Below, one piece after another: positions 44,149-53,325 of a stretch of 64,000 bases of DNA; the first letter of the stretch is position 1, and each line of letters begins with the position of its first letter. The stretch is from Tangfeifania diversioriginum (GTDB taxonomy: Bacteria; Bacteroidota; Bacteroidia; Bacteroidales; Prolixibacteraceae), in contig NZ_FQZE01000018.1 in the NCBI RefSeq assembly GCF_900141875.1, positions 1 through 64,000 on the forward strand. Direction: 5' to 3'. A program made the position numbers and the translations under genes. Below the pieces are notes generated by a model. That model was not told the origin of the DNA. It was given only the letters and a program-made list of their open reading frames with translations, and did not search any database.

Positions 44149-47100
44149 TTAAAAACGAACCATCATTTTTCTGAGACTCCCCTGTGGTGTTTTCAGTTCA
44201 TAAATATAGATGCCCGTCTTCAATTCATTCAATTTTAGCGAAAGGGATTGTTTGCCTGAAATATTCCTGTTAAAAATCAATGTTTTTAAAATTTCACCAT
44301 TTAAGTTGAGGATATTCAGCTCGGTGTCACTATTTTGAGGAACCGAAAAATCTATTGTGGTTCGTTCAGTAAATGGATTGGGGTAATTCTGTTTCAATAC
44401 ATATTTTTTTTCATTTAAAATTGAAGAATTGGTGTTGGGAGAAATAGTGAAAAGTCCGTTTGAACTATCATTTATATCCTGTATGCCTGATTTAGTTATT
44501 TTTATCATGCATTCTGAAGAATTGAGTTCGGGCACTGTCCATTGGTATATTTCTTCAACCGCATTAATATTTGAACCAATAATCTGCCAGTTGTTACCTC
44601 CATCACTTGAAAAATATATATCAATAAATTCAACATTTTCATAGCTCCACTGAATATTAATTTCTTTTTCAGTTTTTAATTCCTCCCCGCCATTTGGATA
44701 CAATACTTCGATAAATGGCATAGCAATTTCAAACGTACTTTCTGAGGTGTCAAATATTGCCGGATAAGTTGAACTTGTGATTTTGATCATGCACCCTGAT
44801 GAATTAATTAAAGGTATATCCCAAAAATAATTGCCTTCCTGTGCGTCAAGATTTTCAACAATTACTTCCCATGTAGTGCCATTATCGCTTGAGAAATAGA
44901 TATCCACATTTTCAATATTTTCGGATTCCCATTCAACACTTGCTGTTTCTGACGCAATAAATTTTTCGCCATCATTGGGACTTGTTAATGATATTTCACT
45001 TGGGTTTTTATCAATTTCTTTGAGTACAATATTGTCCATCGTAATCATTGCATCTGATGAACCTATTTCAATGACAAAGCGTGAATTAATGTCTGTGGAT
45101 TCTTCCATTTTAAAGGCATATTTGAATCTGTTCCTGCTTTCAGAAATTTCGAGGTTTTGACGAAAATAGTCGGAGTAATCGCCCCCGTTTTCGCTTATTA
45201 CTGCATCAATTGTAGTTTGTTTATTTGCTGATGCATCAAAACTGAGTTCATAACTTTTATCATATTCAATTTTAATGTCTGTCTGAATCAATTGGATATG
45301 CCATTTTTCTGATCCCGGGTTATCTACTTCAATAATTATTTCTTCATTTAATACATTCATTTGTGCATTTGCTTCACTGTTTAAATAAAGGTTCCAATAA
45401 TCTGTTTCATTTTCGAAAGTCCCGTTAATAATCAGATTGTCGTCATCTGTCGGGAGATAAATTTTTGCCTCAAATGCATCAAGCGATAGGGGAATAGCGT
45501 TAATTTCATCTGATTTGAAGTATTTCCGCTTATCATCAAATATATTGGTAAGTATATAATATCCCTCAGAGGCATTGTATAAAGTACCAAGATCCATTGT
45601 CAGGCCTGTGTGTTCGCCTGAAAAGTTCAGAGCTGTTACAACAAAACTGCTGTCCTTATTTATTGTTACGTATGTATAAACATTTTGATTTGTATTGGGT
45701 AAACGGATTAACTTAGCACTGTTTTGAATATGCTTTTTACGTGTATTGAGAAGTTTTTTGAAGAAAGGAATTAAACTTTGATTTCCTTCTGTCAACCCTT
45801 CAAATTGTTCTGTTTGTCCTGTCTCTGCTCCTCCATAAATTAGAGGAACTCCGGGAACCGTAAAAACAAGGGTGTGTGCTAATTTTGATTTTTCAGTGCC
45901 AAATAATTTGGCTGCTCTTTCATGATCATGATTTTCAATAAATCTGAGGGGGAGGGCATTCTCGGGGAATTTTTCATCTAAAATAGAGTGTAAATCGTTA
46001 ACAGAGGAGTGGTTGTTTAAGATTCCCGGAAGCCCTATGGATTCATCCCATCCTCTTAACTTCCAGTTATATACTGATGTGAAACGGTCGTCGAATAAAA
46101 TACTTTTGTTGTGTTCCTCAGATGGTGATTCTTCATAACTCCCAGTTGCAGGTGATGCGGCTGCTTCTCCCAGTAAGTAAAATTCAGGGTTTTTATTTTT
46201 GAGGTGTTTGGCAAGTTTTTTCCAGAAGACATTTGAGCGTTGCTCAATTCCCCAGGCAACATCAGCCCTGTATCCGTCCAAATTAAAGGTTGTCATCCAG
46301 TAATCTGCCACATCAATTAAGTATTTTTCTACTTGCGGATTGGAATAATTTAGATTTGGATTATCTATCCAATCGTAGTAGTAATCATAATTTGACTCTC
46401 CCGGGACTCCATCCCATATATAAAAATCAGCAAACTGAGAATTGTCTTTGTTTACCAAACAGTTCTGAAAAAAAGGATGTTCTTTGCTGGTATGGTTGAA
46501 AACGATATCAAGTATGATTTTTATTCCTTTTTCATGGGCGGCATCCACCATTTCTTTAAATTCTTGTTTAGTTCCCAAATAACTTTCAATTTCATAATAG
46601 TCTTCAACCCAGTAGCCCATTCCCCCGCCTTTTGTAATTGGAGTAAACCAAATAGCCTCAACACCCAGTTCTTTTAAATAATCTAATCTGGATTTTACAT
46701 TATTGAATATTTTTCCTCCAGGGACCCATCCATAGGAATTAATCTCATAAATATTCATGCTGTCAATCCAACCGGCAAAATTGTCAACCGTATGAATGAC
46801 TATTTTATTTGGCTTTGCAGAAACTATTTTTTTTGCTGTGAAGCTGTTTCCTTCTGTATTTGTAGCTTCCACATTAAACATATATTCCCCGGTATTTTCA
46901 TGTGGTATTGTGAAAGTTGTACTTGTTCCGGATAATGATGAAAAAGATACTTGTTTCGGATTGGAGTTTTCCTGGCTCCATTGATATGATAAGTCAAGAT
47001 CAACAGGAGAAGAACCGTTTGCTGTAAGTGTTACTTCTCTGCCCGTTATGTTTCCCTCTATTTCAACATAAGGCCAGGTTTCAGTTCCGGGGAGGTAATC

Positions 47101-47745
47101 AAATGATACAGTTCTTGTTTTTGTGCCTTCCGAAGAACCAATTTTTACTGAAACAGTATTTTTTTCCTTTATTAGCAAATCGTACGCATCATATCTGAAT
47201 GTTTGAGTTTCCTCATTGTAATAGTAAGATGGATTTTCAATAGTTGTTCCATTTATTTTAACTTCCCATGAATCGTTTAAAGGAGGATTTCCTTCGGAAA
47301 AAGCTACAATTGCTACGATTTCGCTGCTGAAATTTCCTTTCTTATTATCTTTGGGGATAAGGTATGAAATCATTGGATCGGATATTTCCATGTATGGTTG
47401 TGCATTTTCTTCGAACTTCAGAGGATTATTTGGATCTTCAATCCACTCCCCATCCACTACAAAAAAGTATCCAAATTCCGATGTTGTTTGAGGATTTAAA
47501 TCCAGTGTTATTTCAAAAATCCCATCGCTATCCTGGTCTTTTAATTCAAAATTCGGATTGTCAGGTTCCCAATCTGCAATCATACCGGTAAGGTAAACCG
47601 AGGAAATACTTTTGCCCAATGAATTATAATGAAAAGTTACTGGAACTGTTTGGCTGTGAGTTACAATGCTAATAAATAAAAAGATTGGACAAAGCAAAAA
47701 GGCATACTTAGTTTTAAGTAATTTGGTTTTTTGATTAGTATTCAT
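44149..47745 (-). CDS. T9SS-secreted GH13 alpha-amylase-like glycosidase
   Basis: 1198 residues with a signal peptide (YAFLLCPIFLFISIVTHSQ). An N-terminal early-set/CBM48-like domain (about 33-110, VYLTGMIADWEPDNPNF) and two Ig-like regions precede the GH13 barrel (about 325-740). All four GH13 motifs are present: DIVFNH, GYRADVAW (nucleophile Asp near 492), LLGEAA (acid Glu near 524) and FIENHDHE (Asp near 605). After the barrel come a carbohydrate-binding-like domain (about 775-930), two Ig-like repeats (each with VDIYFSSDNG or a variant), and a C-terminal type A sorting domain (YPNPFTERTTIDFSV to the end). It should act outside the cell on starch-like glucans. No susCD genes are nearby, and base composition is more AT-rich than flanking genes. 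Confidence 0.92.
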   Translation of the reverse strand: MNTNQKTKLLKTKYAFLLCPIFLFISIVTHSQTVPVTFHYNSLGKSISSVYLTGMIADWEPDNPNFELKDQDSDGIFEITLDLNPQTTSEFGYFFVVDGEWIEDPNNPLKFEENAQPYMEISDPMISYLIPKDNKKGNFSSEIVAIVAFSEGNPPLNDSWEVKINGTTIENPSYYYNEETQTFRYDAYDLLIKEKNTVSVKIGSSEGTKTRTVSFDYLPGTETWPYVEIEGNITGREVTLTANGSSPVDLDLSYQWSQENSNPKQVSFSSLSGTSTTFTIPHENTGEYMFNVEATNTEGNSFTAKKIVSAKPNKIVIHTVDNFAGWIDSMNIYEINSYGWVPGGKIFNNVKSRLDYLKELGVEAIWFTPITKGGGMGYWVEDYYEIESYLGTKQEFKEMVDAAHEKGIKIILDIVFNHTSKEHPFFQNCLVNKDNSQFADFYIWDGVPGESNYDYYYDWIDNPNLNYSNPQVEKYLIDVADYWMTTFNLDGYRADVAWGIEQRSNVFWKKLAKHLKNKNPEFYLLGEAAASPATGSYEESPSEEHNKSILFDDRFTSVYNWKLRGWDESIGLPGILNNHSSVNDLHSILDEKFPENALPLRFIENHDHERAAKLFGTEKSKLAHTLVFTVPGVPLIYGGAETGQTEQFEGLTEGNQSLIPFFKKLLNTRKKHIQNSAKLIRLPNTNQNVYTYVTINKDSSFVVTALNFSGEHTGLTMDLGTLYNASEGYYILTNIFDDKRKYFKSDEINAIPLSLDAFEAKIYLPTDDDNLIINGTFENETDYWNLYLNSEANAQMNVLNEEIIIEVDNPGSEKWHIQLIQTDIKIEYDKSYELSFDASANKQTTIDAVISENGGDYSDYFRQNLEISESRNRFKYAFKMEESTDINSRFVIEIGSSDAMITMDNIVLKEIDKNPSEISLTSPNDGEKFIASETASVEWESENIENVDIYFSSDNGTTWEVIVENLDAQEGNYFWDIPLINSSGCMIKITSSTYPAIFDTSESTFEIAMPFIEVLYPNGGEELKTEKEINIQWSYENVEFIDIYFSSDGGNNWQIIGSNINAVEEIYQWTVPELNSSECMIKITKSGIQDINDSSNGLFTISPNTNSSILNEKKYVLKQNYPNPFTERTTIDFSVPQNSDTELNILNLNGEILKTLIFNRNISGKQSLSLKLNELKTGIYIYELKTPQGSLRKMMVRF

Positions 47746-47803
47746 TTTTTTGAAAAAAGAGTACTTATTCGGTGTATTAATTTTTCTTCAAGGTACTTAT
47801 AAA

Positions 47804-48538
47804 TTAAAATAAATCAAAAAGAATTGAATTTTTTCTTGCTTCGTTCAACTGTTCAGGTTTGCCCACATCCATCCAAAAATCTGATGTGTCGAAAAAGCCT
47901 TTTATGCTATAATTTTTTGCCAGTTGGAGGTACCAGGTGGTCATTGAAAAACGCTGGTGACGGGGAAAGTAGTTGAAAATTTCAGGGCTGATAACATGAA
48001 TTCCACTGAATGCCATTTCCCTTGCCTTTTCAAAATTTTGAGGTAACGAAATTTTAGTTTCTCCTGTTTCTTTATTGATCCATCCCACCAGTCGCTGGTT
48101 TTGGTCGAATTTAAAGTAGCGCTGGGTTTTTCGTTTTCTTACAACCAGTGTTGCCAAGGCATCTGACTTTTTATGGTTTTCGGTCACTTTCTGTATATTC
48201 AGGTTGGTCAGGATATCTGTATTGTAGAGGAGAACGGGTTCATTTCCGGTTAACAGGGGAGCTGCTTTTTTCAGTCCGCCGCCTGTTTCGAGCAATTCGT
48301 GGGTTTCGTCGGAAATTGTTACCGGCAGGCCAAAATCATTGCTTTCAATATAATTAATCATCAAATCGGCGAAATGGTGCACATTCACCACAATTTCTGA
48401 AATGCCTTCCTTTTTTAATTTTTCAATGGCATGTTGCAACAATGTTTTGCCGCCAATTTCAACCAGGGCTTTGGGTTTGTTTTGGGTTTCTTCTTTTAGC
48501 CTGGAGCCGAGGCCGGCAGCAAAAATCATTGCTTTCAT
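47804..48538 (-). CDS. Sugar nucleotidyltransferase, MurU-like
   Basis: A 244-residue nucleotidyltransferase: the NTP-binding signature is MIFAAGLGSRLKEET...KPKALVEIGGKTLL, and ETGGGLKKAAPLL with DTFNPD-like YNTDIL matches the MurU / mannose-1-phosphate guanylyltransferase group. MurU converts N-acetylmuramate-1-phosphate to UDP-MurNAc in cell-wall recycling together with the kinase AmgK, which is not visible here. A general NDP-sugar role is possible. It lies nine bases after the DUF4293 gene on the same strand. Confidence 0.78.
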   Translation of the reverse strand: MKAMIFAAGLGSRLKEETQNKPKALVEIGGKTLLQHAIEKLKKEGISEIVVNVHHFADLMINYIESNDFGLPVTISDETHELLETGGGLKKAAPLLTGNEPVLLYNTDILTNLNIQKVTENHKKSDALATLVVRKRKTQRYFKFDQNQRLVGWINKETGETKISLPQNFEKAREMAFSGIHVISPEIFNYFPRHQRFSMTTWYLQLAKNYSIKGFFDTSDFWMDVGKPEQLNEARKNSILFDLF

Positions 48539-48547
48539 AGCTGGGGT

Positions 48548-48991
48548 TTACCGTATTCTGTTCAGGCTTCTGATTAGTGCTTCATCTTTTCCGATGGCTC
48601 GGATGGCCAGATAATCGAGAATGATGGCAACCAGAGGAAATGCCATGGGCACTTTGTAAGCCACTTGTGCATTGTCGAATGCAGCGTACGTAAAATAGAA
48701 AAACAATCCAACCAGGCCGAGTAACAAAATGATGGTAAAAACGACTATTCGGATTTGCCGGATGCGTTTTTTGTACATGAAAATTGCCACAAAATGCAGC
48801 AGGGTAATAAGGCCGATAAAAACCATTACCGGCAGGCCGTCGAAAATCATATTTTCACCATTAAAAATTCCTTTTGCATTGAAAATATGCAGCTCGTCAT
48901 TTACAAGTATTTCTGCAAAATCGAGTTTAAAAAGGGTAGCGGTTAGCAAGCCGGCAACAAGTAAATATACAGTTTGAATTCGTTGAATCAT
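48548..48991 (-). CDS. DUF4293 family membrane protein
   Basis: A 147-residue protein with four hydrophobic segments (about residues 5-25, 52-72, 80-102 and 112-132). The start MIQRIQTVYLLVAGLLTATL is characteristic of the DUF4293 proteins found in Bacteroidota. Function unknown. It lies between the AddA-like gene and the nucleotidyltransferase on the same strand, with 44 and 9 bases of spacing. Confidence 0.8.
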   Translation of the reverse strand: MIQRIQTVYLLVAGLLTATLFKLDFAEILVNDELHIFNAKGIFNGENMIFDGLPVMVFIGLITLLHFVAIFMYKKRIRQIRIVVFTIILLLGLVGLFFYFTYAAFDNAQVAYKVPMAFPLVAIILDYLAIRAIGKDEALIRSLNRIR

Positions 48992-49035
48992 GTTTTAAAA
49001 TTTTCTGCAAAAATAGTTTTTTTCCTTGTTAGCAA

Positions 49036-52000
49036 TCATATCTCACACACTTTTTCCACTTCGTCCTGATTGATATACCATAAAAATCCTTCCACTTGTT
49101 TGAAGCCGGAATCACGGAGCAATTGGGCGTAACGACTTACTTGTTTGTTATATTTTCCGGGAATTTTTTCGCCCCATTTGTAATCTACAACCACTGCATT
49201 TTCTCCTGAAATCATGATGCGGTCCGGACGGTACAACTGTCCTGATGAAATAATTTCCCGCTCGTTTAGTACTTTATAACTCCCGTTAAACCAGGGAATT
49301 GTTTGTGGGTTTTGAATACTTTCTGTCAGTTTCATTTTTATTTCGGCTGCTTCCTCGTCATTAATTTTTCCTTCGTTTTGAGCTTTTTGGCAAGCTGCTT
49401 CAATATCATCAACAGTTTCAATTTCCGCGAGGATTTCGTGCACCAGTTTTCCGGTGTTTTTTACTGATTGATGGAGCTCGCCCGGTATCAGAAAATCTTC
49501 GCTGTTCAGCCTCAGTTTAATTCTTTCGCCAAAATTATTAAAGTGATATTTTGTAATCCATTCTGAGTTGGATTCAACTTTTTTGGCAGTAAAAACGGGA
49601 AGTTCACCATAAGTGAATTGAGTGTTTTCAGCATTCCAGCATTCTGCAAACGAGTTTTCTTCCAGTTGCTCCAACGCAAATTTTAAAAGATGGTTGATTG
49701 TTTTTCCCGGGCCTTTTGAATTGTTTTTCTCATCGGGTTGTTCTGCGTTCACCATTAAAACTGATTTGGCCCGCGTGAATGCCACATAAACCAAATTTAG
49801 CGTATCAATATAAGCGTTTAGCTTTTCCTCGTAATAATCGTTGCTGAAAATTGTTTTTTCCAATGCCTGTGTAGCTTTTACAGGAAGTAATGGAAAACGG
49901 TTGAAGGGCCCTGATTCAGGCGTGCACCATAAAATGGGCGCCAGGTTTCCTTTCCATGAGCTGTTCCAGTTAAAATTGGGCAGCAGAACAGCTTCAAACT
50001 CCAGTCCTTTTGCTTTATGAACGGTCAGTAACCTGATGGCATCAACATCTTCATTTACGCTCACCGGGCTTTTGTAGCCTGTTTCGTTCCACCAGTGCAG
50101 CAGGTTGGAGAGGTCGTTTGAAATTGAAATTTTAATGTCTGCCGTTTGGTCGATAAAAGCCTGAAGAAAAGGGAGCTCCGATTTCATCTGAAAAAGGCCA
50201 AAGAGGGAAGCAATTTCCATTACCGACTCATCTAGTGAAGCCAGCAAAACTTTCGATTTTACTCGCTCAATTGCAGGCTGCAGTTCTTTTTCAAAAGCTT
50301 GTTCGAAATCAGTATCGAGTTGCCATTTTTCTTCCCGGATACCGGGAATTGTTTGTTGACCATTGGATTCCAACTCCGGTTTCAGCCATGAGAGCCATAA
50401 GTTTAGCAGGGCTGCTTTTACAATTTTATTGTCGGGGTCAACCAGCAATTCAATAATTAAAATGATGAAATTAACGCCTTTTGACGCGAACAGGAAAAGC
50501 GACTCATTTGAAATGACTGAAAGATTGTACCCGGTATTTTCCGGTTTTTGGGCAGCCTCAACAAAGGTTTCAATAATTTTTGTTCCTTCCTTGTTTGTCC
50601 GGATGAGGATTGCAGTATCGGCAGCTCGCAGCCCATTTTCCTGCAGTTGTTTTACCTGCTTAACCAGCAATTGGGCCGATTGTTTTTCAAAATCATCTTT
50701 TTCCAGAAAATTAATTTGTGCCAGTCCGGTTGGGGCCGTTTCGGTTTTACCGGGCTGCTGGACAAAATGCTCGTAAATGGATGAGAACTTGTTTTTGAAT
50801 TTTTCGTCATTAATATCAGCGAGCAGGTAGTTTTCGAATGTTTGTTTCAGTTGGCCAATTGCGGCATTATTAAAATTGATGATGTTTTGCCGGCTGCGCC
50901 AGTTTTTTTTGAGTGGCTTTTCTTCGGGTTGAAAATGTGGAAAATCGGTGTTTATTTGTTCGTCGAGGATATTCCAGTCGCTGTTTCGCCACCGGTAAAT
51001 CGACTGTTTTACATCTCCTACCAGCAGGTTGGTGTTCCCTTCCGAAAGTGAATTGGCCACGAGTGGCTTAAAATTATTCCATTGCAAGGCTGAGGTGTCC
51101 TGGAACTCATCGAGCATAAAATGACTGAACTGGTTCCCGATTTTCTCGTAAATGAATGGCGAATCGCTTTCGCCAATAATTTTGCTTAAAAGCAGGTTGG
51201 AGTCGGAAAGTTGTAGTACTCCTTTTTCGTGCAACAGCTCCCTGATTACTTCTTTCAGGTCGGTCAGTATCCCGAGCATTCGGAGCTGTTTATTTGCTTC
51301 AATAGCTGAAAAATAACGGGTTTCGTTATTGCTTTTGAAAGCGATAATTTCCTGTAAAAGTGGCTGGAGGGTGGTTTCAACTGCGTGTTGAATCTGGTCC
51401 CTTTTTGGACTTTTGGCAGTGTACCATTTTTCAATTTCAGTGGCATGTTTTTCAACTGTAGCGGTAAAATTTGGTTGTTCACCGGCAGCCAGTTTCAGGA
51501 AAAAATATCCAATACTTCGGCTCTTCCCTGAAAAATCATCAGGCTCAAGTCCGGCGTTTTCCATTTGCCTGACGCATTCAGCACCCTTCTGCTTTAATTC
51601 CGACTCGTACCAGATGATTATTTTTTTTAGCTCGCTTCTGAATTCCTTCAGGTTTTCGCGGGTGTAAACAGAATTTTCCTTTTCCGGGAAAAACAGTTGG
51701 AACTTTTCTTTAAACAGCTCTTTTCCCAGGTTTTTTATGTCATCCTCAATTTGCTGGCTTTTGTTATCGGTAATTTTTTCTTCACTGAAACTTACCAGCC
51801 ATTTTCGCAGTTGTTTGTCACTGTCAATTTTTTGCAGCAGCCGGTCGGTTGCTTCTTCCAGCAATAAACCATCGTCGAGCTCAAGAGTAACTTGGGGCGA
51901 AATGCCCATTTCGCGGTTAAAAGCTTTAATTATCCGCTGGGTAAATGAGTCGATGGTGCTTACTGAAAACCGGTTGTAATCGTGAAGAATATTTTTCAGC

Positions 52001-52266
52001 ACCTGCCGTGCGCGTTGGCGGATAACTTCTTCAGTGAGTGAAGTTTCATTTTCCAGTATAGTGGTATAATCAGTAGATTGGTTGCTGGCCAGTACATTGA
52101 GTTGTCCCAGGATGCGGTTTTTCATTTCGTTGGTGGCTTTGTTGGTGAATGTAACCGCAAGAATGTGTTTGTAGTTGAACGGATTTTTCAACAGCAGTTT
52201 GAGGTATTCTGCTACCAGCTGAAATGTTTTGCCGGAACCGGCTGATGCTTTATAAACGGTGAGCAT
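49036..52266 (-). CDS. AddA/RecB-like helicase-nuclease
   Basis: A 1076-residue superfamily 1A helicase with a C-terminal RecB-family nuclease. Walker A is KASAGSGKT (residues 5-13), motif Ia AVTFTNKATNEMKNRI, motif II FMLDEFQDTSALQWN, motif III LLVGDVKQSIYRWR, and later motifs LLTVHKAKGLEFEAVLLP and VYVAFTRAKSVLMV. The nuclease centre is seen as RPDRIMIS with VVVDYKWGEK (D-x-K). AddA acts with AddB in double-strand-break resection, but no AddB-like gene is in the window. The start codon at 52266 lies exactly where the preceding toxin-like reading frame loses its similarity. Confidence 0.88.
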   Translation of the reverse strand: MLTVYKASAGSGKTFQLVAEYLKLLLKNPFNYKHILAVTFTNKATNEMKNRILGQLNVLASNQSTDYTTILENETSLTEEVIRQRARQVLKNILHDYNRFSVSTIDSFTQRIIKAFNREMGISPQVTLELDDGLLLEEATDRLLQKIDSDKQLRKWLVSFSEEKITDNKSQQIEDDIKNLGKELFKEKFQLFFPEKENSVYTRENLKEFRSELKKIIIWYESELKQKGAECVRQMENAGLEPDDFSGKSRSIGYFFLKLAAGEQPNFTATVEKHATEIEKWYTAKSPKRDQIQHAVETTLQPLLQEIIAFKSNNETRYFSAIEANKQLRMLGILTDLKEVIRELLHEKGVLQLSDSNLLLSKIIGESDSPFIYEKIGNQFSHFMLDEFQDTSALQWNNFKPLVANSLSEGNTNLLVGDVKQSIYRWRNSDWNILDEQINTDFPHFQPEEKPLKKNWRSRQNIINFNNAAIGQLKQTFENYLLADINDEKFKNKFSSIYEHFVQQPGKTETAPTGLAQINFLEKDDFEKQSAQLLVKQVKQLQENGLRAADTAILIRTNKEGTKIIETFVEAAQKPENTGYNLSVISNESLFLFASKGVNFIILIIELLVDPDNKIVKAALLNLWLSWLKPELESNGQQTIPGIREEKWQLDTDFEQAFEKELQPAIERVKSKVLLASLDESVMEIASLFGLFQMKSELPFLQAFIDQTADIKISISNDLSNLLHWWNETGYKSPVSVNEDVDAIRLLTVHKAKGLEFEAVLLPNFNWNSSWKGNLAPILWCTPESGPFNRFPLLPVKATQALEKTIFSNDYYEEKLNAYIDTLNLVYVAFTRAKSVLMVNAEQPDEKNNSKGPGKTINHLLKFALEQLEENSFAECWNAENTQFTYGELPVFTAKKVESNSEWITKYHFNNFGERIKLRLNSEDFLIPGELHQSVKNTGKLVHEILAEIETVDDIEAACQKAQNEGKINDEEAAEIKMKLTESIQNPQTIPWFNGSYKVLNEREIISSGQLYRPDRIMISGENAVVVDYKWGEKIPGKYNKQVSRYAQLLRDSGFKQVEGFLWYINQDEVEKVCEI

Positions 52267-52337
52267 TTTATGTTAAGTTTTTTATCTCTTGTTTTAGCAA
52301 GCTCCTTTTCAAAACCATCAAGGTATTCGGTTTTCAT
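52212..52337 (-). pseudogene. 3'-truncated RelE-like toxin gene fused to the helicase start
   Basis: The ATG at 52337 overlaps the antitoxin stop (ATGA). The frame encodes MKTEYLDGFEKELAKTRDKK then LNIK, like the N-terminus of RelE/ParE toxins, and afterwards runs out of frame through the start of the AddA-like gene to a TAG at 52212-52214. Only about 24 toxin-like residues remain. I infer a deletion that removed the toxin body and joined the stub to the helicase gene. Confidence 0.55.
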
Positions 52338-52558
52338 TTATGATAGTCTTGTTGATTCTCATTTAATATATTGTTGAGTGTATCTAATACTTTTTTTCTG
52401 TCGGTTTTGTGAGTTTTTCTGTTTCTTTCCATTGCCTTCAAGAGTTGTTCATCTTGCATTTCTTCATAAGTTTTAGCACTTACACCTAACCTTTTTGCCA
52501 ATTCAAGAAAAAAATTTAGTTCGTCCTTGTCTTTTGGTTTTATAATTATTGTTTCCAT
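52334..52558 (-). CDS. Antitoxin-like protein (74 aa) with a truncated partner
   Basis: The start at 52558 (METIIIKPKDKDELNFFLEL) fits small Bacteroidota antitoxins: one beta strand, an amphipathic helix pair (LAKRLGVSAKTYEEMQDEQL) and a basic tail (RKTHKTDRKK). It is paralogous to the protein at 41669. A toxin-like frame follows with ATGA overlap but is cut short. The upstream bases (52559-52699) hold no gene. With the toxin gone, the antitoxin may persist as an anti-addiction protein or simply await decay. Confidence 0.7.
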   Translation of the reverse strand: METIIIKPKDKDELNFFLELAKRLGVSAKTYEEMQDEQLLKAMERNRKTHKTDRKKVLDTLNNILNENQQDYHK

Positions 52559-52699
52559 TTTTTTGCATTTTTCTTCAAATGTATTAAAAACTGGTTGTAA
52601 TACAAAGCTGGTGTGGGAGGGCATTGGCCATTGCCAACTCGCCTGCCTACCAGAATTGTTCAGGCGTGACTGCATTTCCAGACGAAGCTGCTGAAATTT

Positions 52700-53230
52700 T
52701 CAGGGGGTGGGGTGGCTTTGTATCACATTCACACGGGTTTCAATTTTAAAGTTTTTGGAAACGTTGTATTGTATGAACAGCGTTGAGCCGCGGGTGTCAA
52801 AATTGTTCAGTCCCTGGCTGGGGTAGGGGGCTTTAAAGATTGAATTTCCTCCAAAACTGTAACCACCCAAGCGGAAGTTTTTGCCAACCTGATAACTGCC
52901 TTCGCTAAAAATGGTTGCATTGCGTAAAAATGGGGAAGGTGAAATTCCTCCGAAACCCGGTGCGAAAAAATTCCCCTGGTGAAATGAAAAATCAGACAGA
53001 TTGTAGTTCCAGCGGTTGGTTAGTGCCTGTTTGAAATCAAACTCCGGCAGTTCTTGAAATTCCATTAATTCTCCCGTGGGCGAATTGCCCTGAAGGAAAT
53101 TCCGGTACATCATTTGCCGTTCGGTTTGCATTTGCAAAGAATCCTGTTCAGGAAGCAAGGGCATCAGCATTTCCTGTGCTGATACATTATAAATTATGAT
53201 GGTGAATAGTATGAATAATAAACGTTTCAC
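52700..53230 (-). CDS. Hypothetical secreted, probably outer-membrane protein (176 aa)
   Basis: Signal peptide MKRLLFILFTIIIYNVSAQ, a polar region, then Gly/Phe/Tyr-rich beta-strand-like sequence (RNATIFSEGSYQVGKNFRLG, STLFIQYNVSKNFKIETRVN). Comparable to small outer-membrane proteins of unknown function. It lies 95 bases downstream of the Wzz-like gene and may be the end of the export operon. Not recognised. Confidence 0.65.
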   Translation of the reverse strand: MKRLLFILFTIIIYNVSAQEMLMPLLPEQDSLQMQTERQMMYRNFLQGNSPTGELMEFQELPEFDFKQALTNRWNYNLSDFSFHQGNFFAPGFGGISPSPFLRNATIFSEGSYQVGKNFRLGGYSFGGNSIFKAPYPSQGLNNFDTRGSTLFIQYNVSKNFKIETRVNVIQSHPTP

Positions 53231-53325
53231 AAATGGCTCCTCCCTTTAAACTTCATTCGTATTGTCATCTTCAAAATTAAAAATAATCCCGAAGAATCGA
53301 GAACGGGAGCCACCTTTTCGCAGTA

